Assembly: GCA_016192205.1 (NCBI GenBank)
Contig: JACPUP010000031.1
Location: forward strand, 1 to 7,505
Reading direction: 5' to 3'
Source of the DNA: Candidatus Kerfeldbacteria bacterium
GTDB lineage: Bacteria > Patescibacteriota > Patescibacteriia > SBBC01 > JACPUP01
Length of the DNA: 7,505 bases
Below, piece by piece: positions 4,635 through 7,505 of this stretch (the stretch's first letter is position 1; every line of letters begins with the position of its first letter). The position numbers and the translations under genes are program-made. The notes beneath the pieces are model-generated. The model did no database searches. It had not been told where the DNA came from and worked only from the letters and a program-made list of their open reading frames with translations.

Positions 4635-6236
4635 TCAGGGGCCTGTGGATAGCCGGTAGACCGTAAAATCGTCGCTGCGGCCGACAACGTCAAACGACCC
4701 GGTCGGCGGCTCGGCCGGATCGCGCACGACAATGAGGTCGCCGGCCGTGAACTGTTCGGGCGCAGGCGCGCGTTCTAAATCGACCAGGCGCAGGTCGAGG
4801 CGCTCAAAGTACCAGTACGCGGCCGGGTAGTGGATGAGGTCCGTGCCGCGGCTGTAGAGCGTCGTGACATTTGGCTGTTGTTCGATGAGTGCGGCGAGGT
4901 GGGGGAGCGGCGGCTCGGGCCGCAGCGCGCGGATGGTGAGCAACGAAAAACTGACGGCGAACAGCAGTACCTTGCCGAGCGCATACCCGCCCAGAACCGG
5001 CGCCAGCCAGCGCGGTCGCGTGCGCGGCATGGCCAGGAGGAACACGGCGATGGCAACTGCGTTGAGGACCAGGTACAGTGCGCTTGGTTTGTTGTGCACG
5101 AGCAGCGTCAGTGGGTAGATCCACCGCGCTGCACTCTCCGGGTGCACGGTGTCCGGAAGGAAGAACAGAACAGCGCTGAAGCTCACCGCCTGCGCACCGA
5201 TGACCTTCCACGACGGCCGTTGCACGAGCGTGGCCAGCCACGGCGTGACGACGAGCGCGGCCGCCGGATAGAGCGGCGCGAGGTACCAGTCAAACTTCGT
5301 TGCGGTCAATGTGAAGAAAACGAAGACAACGACGAACCACGCGAGCAGCAGCGCGTCGCCAGTGCGGCGGTCGCGGCGCAGCCCCCACGCCATGGCGAAG
5401 AATGCGAACGGGAAGAACAGCGAGAACGGGAAGAACCGCCGCGCAAAACTCGTGACGTAGTAGAGCGGGCCGGCGTCGGGATTATGAATCGCCGTCGTCG
5501 CGCGTTCGAACACGTGGAAGCCCAGATAGTCGTTCCAAAACGCGCTGCCGTGCCGAACGTGTTCGACCACGTGCCAGGGTGCAGCCACAGCGAGGAAGAC
5601 GAGTGCGGCCGTAAGCACGTGTTTCCAGCGGTAAGGCCAGGAGCGGGTCACGAGCGCGTCGAGCAGGAGGATGGGGATCGGCAAAAAACCGGCTGCGGAT
5701 TTCGTCAGCACGGCCAAGCCAGTCGCCGCGCCCGTGAGGAGCAGCCAGCGGCTGTCCACTCGAGCCCGCCAGCCAGCATAGAGCGACAACGTCACGAACA
5801 GCGTGAGCAGCCCGTCACCTTCCCCAGACCGAAAGACGTGGAAGAACACGAACCGGCCAGCGGTAAAGACGAGCACTGCCAGCAGCGCGATCCAGCGGTT
5901 CCGCCATCGTTGCCAGGCCCACCAGCCCACGAGCAGCGCGGTCAGCACGCCGGCAATCCCCGACCACACGCGCAGCGACCAGACCGTGTCGCCCAGCGCT
6001 GCGATGGTCACGCTCCGCAGCCAAAACGACAGCGGTGGTTTGCGGAAGTAGTCGCCGCCGCGGTACTGGAGGTCTACCCATTCGCCGCTCTCGACCATCT
6101 CGCGGCTCACTTGGCCGTGGATGGATTCGTCCCAGTTCTGGACAGTTTGGGCATCGAGGCGCCAGAGCATCGTGCCGAGGACGATGACGGCAGTTGCGAT
6201 GAGTGTGACGAACCAGAGCGGTCGTAATCGCGACAT
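4635..6236 (-). CDS. Glycosyltransferase family 39 / ArnT-like membrane protein
   Basis: 533 residues, usual length for PMT_2/ArnT-type enzymes, which use polyprenyl-phosphate sugars to modify lipids or proteins on the outer face of the membrane. First membrane helix ~8-24, then the external loop with NWDESIHGQVSREM (Asp36-Glu37, the expected catalytic/metal pair) and YFRKPPLSFWL (63-73, the KPP motif of ArnT relatives). Further membrane helices lie around 90-108, 115-133, 142-158, 165-195, 206-222, 268-285, 296-312, 318-338, 346-362, 386-403 and 411-434. TKFDWYLAPLYPAAAL (313-328) is the typical later helix start. The ~95 C-terminal residues are soluble and end YRLSTGP. Acceptor and donor cannot be deduced. 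It is first in a two-gene minus-strand unit, with no Shine-Dalgarno and a -10-like box against its ATG. Confidence 0.9.
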   Translation of the reverse strand: MSRLRPLWFVTLIATAVIVLGTMLWRLDAQTVQNWDESIHGQVSREMVESGEWVDLQYRGGDYFRKPPLSFWLRSVTIAALGDTVWSLRVWSGIAGVLTALLVGWWAWQRWRNRWIALLAVLVFTAGRFVFFHVFRSGEGDGLLTLFVTLSLYAGWRARVDSRWLLLTGAATGLAVLTKSAAGFLPIPILLLDALVTRSWPYRWKHVLTAALVFLAVAAPWHVVEHVRHGSAFWNDYLGFHVFERATTAIHNPDAGPLYYVTSFARRFFPFSLFFPFAFFAMAWGLRRDRRTGDALLLAWFVVVFVFFTLTATKFDWYLAPLYPAAALVVTPWLATLVQRPSWKVIGAQAVSFSAVLFFLPDTVHPESAARWIYPLTLLVHNKPSALYLVLNAVAIAVFLLAMPRTRPRWLAPVLGGYALGKVLLFAVSFSLLTIRALRPEPPLPHLAALIEQQPNVTTLYSRGTDLIHYPAAYWYFERLDLRLVDLERAPAPEQFTAGDLIVVRDPAEPPTGSFDVVGRSDDFTVYRLSTGP

Positions 6237-6242
6237 GGGTCT

Positions 6243-6251
6243 AGTGTATCA
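6243..6251 (-). promoter_or_regulatory. Extended -10 abutting ATG of the glycosyltransferase
   Basis: On the minus strand TGATACACT (TG-n-TACACT) is followed by exactly 6 nt (AGACCC) and ATG 6236, with no Shine-Dalgarno between. A TTGATT inside the neighbouring heptamer repeat lies 19 bp upstream and could serve as a weak -35. This fits a leaderless mRNA. Confidence 0.5.
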
Positions 6252-6266
6252 CGAGAGCGAGAAAGA

Positions 6267-6344
6267 GAATCAAGAATCACGAATAGAGAATCAAGGGACT
6301 CGCCGGCGAGCGCCCCGCGATTCGTGATTCTCTATTCTTGATTC
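6267..6344. repeat. Inverted array of GAATCnn heptamers, copy 1
   Basis: The left arm has four units in exact 7-bp register: GAATCAA (6267), GAATCAC (6274), GAATAGA (6281), GAATCAA (6288), then GGGAC. The right arm has the reverse-complement units GATTC/TATTC at 6319, 6326, 6333 and 6340, also 7 bp apart. Between them lies the 12-bp palindrome CTCGCCGGCGAG (6299-6310). Arms pair in two registers; slipping one heptamer gives 22 bp (6274-6295 with 6323-6344) with two mismatches. It occupies the divergent region between the glycosyltransferase and the 3D gene. Confidence 0.85.
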
Positions 6345-6362
6345 GCAGTTCTCCCCCTACCC

Positions 6363-6391
6363 TTGACTCCTGTCGGCCCCTCTGCTAGACT
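6363..6391 (+). promoter_or_regulatory. Strong sigma-70-type promoter of the 3D-domain gene
   Basis: TTGACT (6363-6368), a 17-bp spacer and TAGACT (6386-6391), with the extended -10 dinucleotide TG at 6383-6384. Predicted transcription start near 6398, giving a leader of about 55 nt. Confidence 0.75.
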
Positions 6392-6406
6392 GCGCTTTTC
6401 ACTGGT

Positions 6407-6429
6407 CTGCACACATATGTGCAGTTTTT
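6407..6429 (+). terminator. Terminator-like hairpin in the 5' leader of the 3D gene
   Basis: A 7-bp stem (CTGCACA/TGTGCAG, 6407-6413 with 6418-6424) and loop CATA are followed at once by TTTTT (6425-6429). It lies about 10 nt downstream of the predicted start of transcription and 25 nt before ATG 6454. It may act as an attenuator, a 5'-protecting stem or, because it contains the palindrome CACATATGTG, an operator. Confidence 0.45.
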
Positions 6430-6453
6430 CTGGCGTTTTCTAAAAGGGTCAAT

Positions 6454-6972
6454 ATGCGATTCCGTATTCGCGCCGAGACCATTCGAAAGCTCAAGCAGCG
6501 CATTTCTGTGCCGGTGCTGGCCATTGTGCTGGTCGGCGCCTCGTTACCGCAGCCGGCCCACAGTGCGCCAGCCGACCGATTTCCCCGATACCTGCCAACG
6601 CAGTACCAAACCGTGGAGCCGACAATCGTTCCAGAGCAGATCCAGGGGCTGCCGCGGATTCCAGCCAAGCCCCGACCGGCCCAGCGGAGCCTGTGGGCAA
6701 CAGTGACGGCCTACTCATCGACCGTCGACCAAACCGACGCCTCCCCGTTCATCACGGCGTCCGGCACTCACGTCCACCATGGGACCATTGCCTGGAACAG
6801 CATGCCCATCGGCACCGAAGTTCGTTTCCCCGACGTGTTCGGTGACCGCGTGTTCACAGTCGAAGACCGTTTGAACGCCCGCGCCAGCGCGTACCATCTG
6901 GACATCTGGATGGAGACGCGCGAGGAGGCCATCCAGTGGGGCGCGAAGGTGCTGAAGGTGGAAGTGTTGTGA
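6454..6972 (+). CDS. Exported 3D-domain protein (cell-wall-associated)
   Basis: 172 residues. AAAAGGG (6442-6448) sits 5 nt before ATG 6454. A basic N-terminus (MRFRIRAETIRKLKQR) and hydrophobic core ~18-32, then PQPAHSA, form a signal peptide or anchor. Residues ~40-78 are a proline-rich spacer. Residues 80-172 are a 3D domain, a double-psi-barrel related to the catalytic region of MltA-type lytic transglycosylases and Rpf2/YocH-like wall proteins: WATVTAYSST, PFITASGT, MPIGTEV, VFTVEDR (Asp138), YHLDIWM (Asp150), GAKVLKVEVL at the end. Of the three family aspartates, the first is replaced by Asn115 (AWNSMP). A role in peptidoglycan turnover is the family expectation; activity here is unproven. 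The gene stands alone, with a strong promoter and heptamer-repeat arrays on both sides. Confidence 0.88.
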   Translation: MRFRIRAETIRKLKQRISVPVLAIVLVGASLPQPAHSAPADRFPRYLPTQYQTVEPTIVPEQIQGLPRIPAKPRPAQRSLWATVTAYSSTVDQTDASPFITASGTHVHHGTIAWNSMPIGTEVRFPDVFGDRVFTVEDRLNARASAYHLDIWMETREEAIQWGAKVLKVEVL

Positions 6973-6984
6973 TTTTCAGGAGGT

Positions 6985-7120
6985 GAATCGAGAATCGCGA
7001 ATGGCGGGGCGAATCATGGATCGTGAATCACGAATCATGGATCGTGAATCACGAATCAAGGGACGGAAACCGCATTCCACGATTCATGATTCTCTCTTCG
7101 TGATTCATTGTCAGTGATTC
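6985..7120. repeat. Inverted array of GAATCnn heptamers, copy 2, with a 21-bp exact tandem duplication
   Basis: The left arm starts 13 bp after the 3D stop: GAATCGA (6985), GAATCGC (6992), GAATGGC (6999), a 5-nt break, then units in 7-bp steps from 7011 to 7059 and GGGACGG. The block 7011-7031 is repeated exactly at 7032-7052. The right arm has GATTC at 7081, 7088, 7102 and 7116, with degenerate units at 7095 and 7109 keeping the same 7-bp register. Copy 1 shares the arm wording and the GAATCAAGGGAC junction. The folded RNA would be a long imperfect hairpin and may end the 3D transcript. Confidence 0.85.
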
Positions 7121-7134
7121 GGACACCCGACCAT

Positions 7135-7340
7135 TTGCGTCAAATTTTTCGTTTGGCTAATCTGTCTTCGACAAACAACGGTTCCTTGAAAAAGGCCGCA
7201 GGGAACTCCTTCGGCGGGATTTGGTTCGGACGCGAAGGCCGTTCGCGCCAGGTTCTGCCGAAAGGTTTCCAGCCCCAAAAACGTGAGGGTGGGTGCCGCG
7301 AAGTCGACGCGGTTCCCGTAAACCTTCGGCGTTCATTTTT
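7135..7340 (+). ncRNA. Putative structured RNA or long 5' leader, family unknown
   Basis: This stretch has no convincing gene but is rich in stems: GTTTG/CAAAC (7151/7171), CCTT-GAAA-AAGG (7184-7195), CCTTCG/CGAAGG (7208/7233, competing with CGCGAA/TTCGCG at 7231/7242), CCGCG/CGCGG (7296/7308), and an 11-bp closing stem 7257-7268/7320-7330. TTGCGT (7135) and TAATCT (7158), 17 bp apart, could be its promoter, giving an RNA of about 170 nt from near 7170 to the T-run at 7336-7340. I looked for RNase P, tmRNA, SRP and tRNA signatures and found none. It could equally be the leader of the following membrane-protein gene. Confidence 0.35.
7257..7340 (+). terminator. Long stem followed by T-run (terminator or attenuator)
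   Basis: GCCGAAAGGTTT (7257-7268) pairs with AAACCTTCGGC (7320-7330): eleven pairs and one bulged A. The CCGCG/CGCGG hairpin lies inside. TTTTT follows at 7336-7340, 5 nt after the stem and 16 nt before ATG 7356. This suits the end of a small RNA or a control point ahead of the next gene. Confidence 0.45.
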
Positions 7341-7355
7341 GTAACGTCGAAACCT

Positions 7356-7505
7356 ATGCGCTCCATCGCCACCCTCGTCCTGGTGCTGATCCTGCTGGCA
7401 CTGTTCTTTCCGCCTTTGGCCGATCGCGTCATTGGGATTATGCTGCAACTCCTCGAGTTGTTCGCCGATCTCATCGATCGCGTCGCCATCCCGAAGAACG
7501 CTTCC
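7356..7505 (+). CDS. Small membrane protein, 3' partial
   Basis: Fifty codons are open from ATG 7356 to the window edge with no stop. Residues ~4-20 (IATLVLVLILLALFFPP) form a clear membrane helix or uncleaved signal anchor. ADRVIGIMLQLLELFADLIDRVAIPKN follows, an amphipathic helix with regular Leu/Ile spacing. I do not recognise a family. There is no Shine-Dalgarno upstream; TAACGT (7342-7347) ends 8 nt before the ATG and could be a -10 box, again allowing a nearly leaderless message, or the gene may be read through from the structured region upstream. Confidence 0.6.
   Translation, partial: MRSIATLVLVLILLALFFPPLADRVIGIMLQLLELFADLIDRVAIPKNAS

Noticed and set aside
4830..6227. Long plus-strand frame (465 aa) opposite the glycosyltransferase
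   Set aside because: Its Arg/Glu/Gln/His-rich composition is what GC-rich membrane-protein codons give on the other strand. The minus-strand product has clear family motifs, so this is a shadow.
7001..7117. 38-codon frame from ATG 7001 that turns the repeats into repeated MDRESRI heptapeptides, with AGGAGGTGA at 6979-6987
   Set aside because: The SD-like sequence is about 17 nt away, the frame follows simply from 21-bp periodicity, and the arms end in the inverted repeat. Repeat DNA read as protein.
6985..7120. Possible CRISPR array
   Set aside because: Units are 7 bp and contiguous, without unique spacers, and opposing arms are inverted. No cas genes are present.
7108..7344. Plus-strand 78-aa frame from TTG 7108 through the structured region
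   Set aside because: Non-ATG start inside the repeat arm, no Shine-Dalgarno, no recognisable domain, and strong stems across it. Kept only as the rival explanation to the RNA.
7140..7448. Minus-strand 102-aa frame across the structured region
   Set aside because: It runs antisense through the start of the membrane-protein gene at 7356, has a low-complexity Gln/Arg-rich beginning and no start signal.
1..7505. tRNA, rRNA, insertion sequence or integrase
   Set aside because: I saw no tRNA cloverleaf with TTCGA-type arm plus acceptor stem, no rRNA wording, no transposase motif and no IS-type ends.

Overview
This is a GC-rich bacterial window (roughly 60% G+C by eye) with densely packed genes. 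It looks like accessory or housekeeping-fringe sequence from an uncultivated lineage. The best taxonomic hint is the exported 3D-domain protein at 6454-6972. Its wording (VTAYSS...QTD..PFITASGT...FGD.VF.VEDR) resembles the 3D proteins I associate with Patescibacteria (CPR). TTGAC-N17-TGnTAnnnT promoters and start codons placed directly behind a -10 box fit this but do not prove it. The first gene points elsewhere: its C-terminal module (PNPFN...SSGVYF...KLTLLK) is typical of FCB-type and related phyla, so lateral transfer or a different host phylum should be kept open.

Layout. 2-1474 (+): a gingipain-like (C25) peptidase-fold protein cut at its 5' end, with a FlgD/T9SS-type C-terminal domain and an apparently broken catalytic site. 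1593-1808 (+): a 71-residue exported four-cysteine peptide with a near-perfect Shine-Dalgarno, a hairpin upstream and a terminator downstream. 1955-2299 (+): pterin-4a-carbinolamine dehydratase. 2384-3001 (+): a P-loop kinase of the zeta-toxin/chloramphenicol-phosphotransferase type. 3053-4327 (+): three overlapping genes (73-aa helical protein, 108-aa unknown, alpha/beta hydrolase). 4406-6236 (-): a GT39/ArnT-type membrane glycosyltransferase followed by a two-helix membrane protein, convergent with the hydrolase. 6454-6972 (+): the exported 3D-domain protein, flanked on both sides by inverted arrays of GAATCnn heptamers. 7121-7355: a gene-poor stretch with strong RNA-like secondary structure. 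7356-7505 (+): the start of a small membrane protein that runs off the window.

No complete pathway can be read here. The shared theme is the cell surface: exported peptidase-like protein, exported Cys-rich peptide, lipid-linked sugar transferase, two or three small membrane proteins and a cell-wall-type 3D protein. The most unusual signals are the heptamer arrays, the putative structured RNA, the repeated -10/N6/ATG arrangement suggesting leaderless mRNAs, and the C25 protein lacking its expected catalytic histidine.
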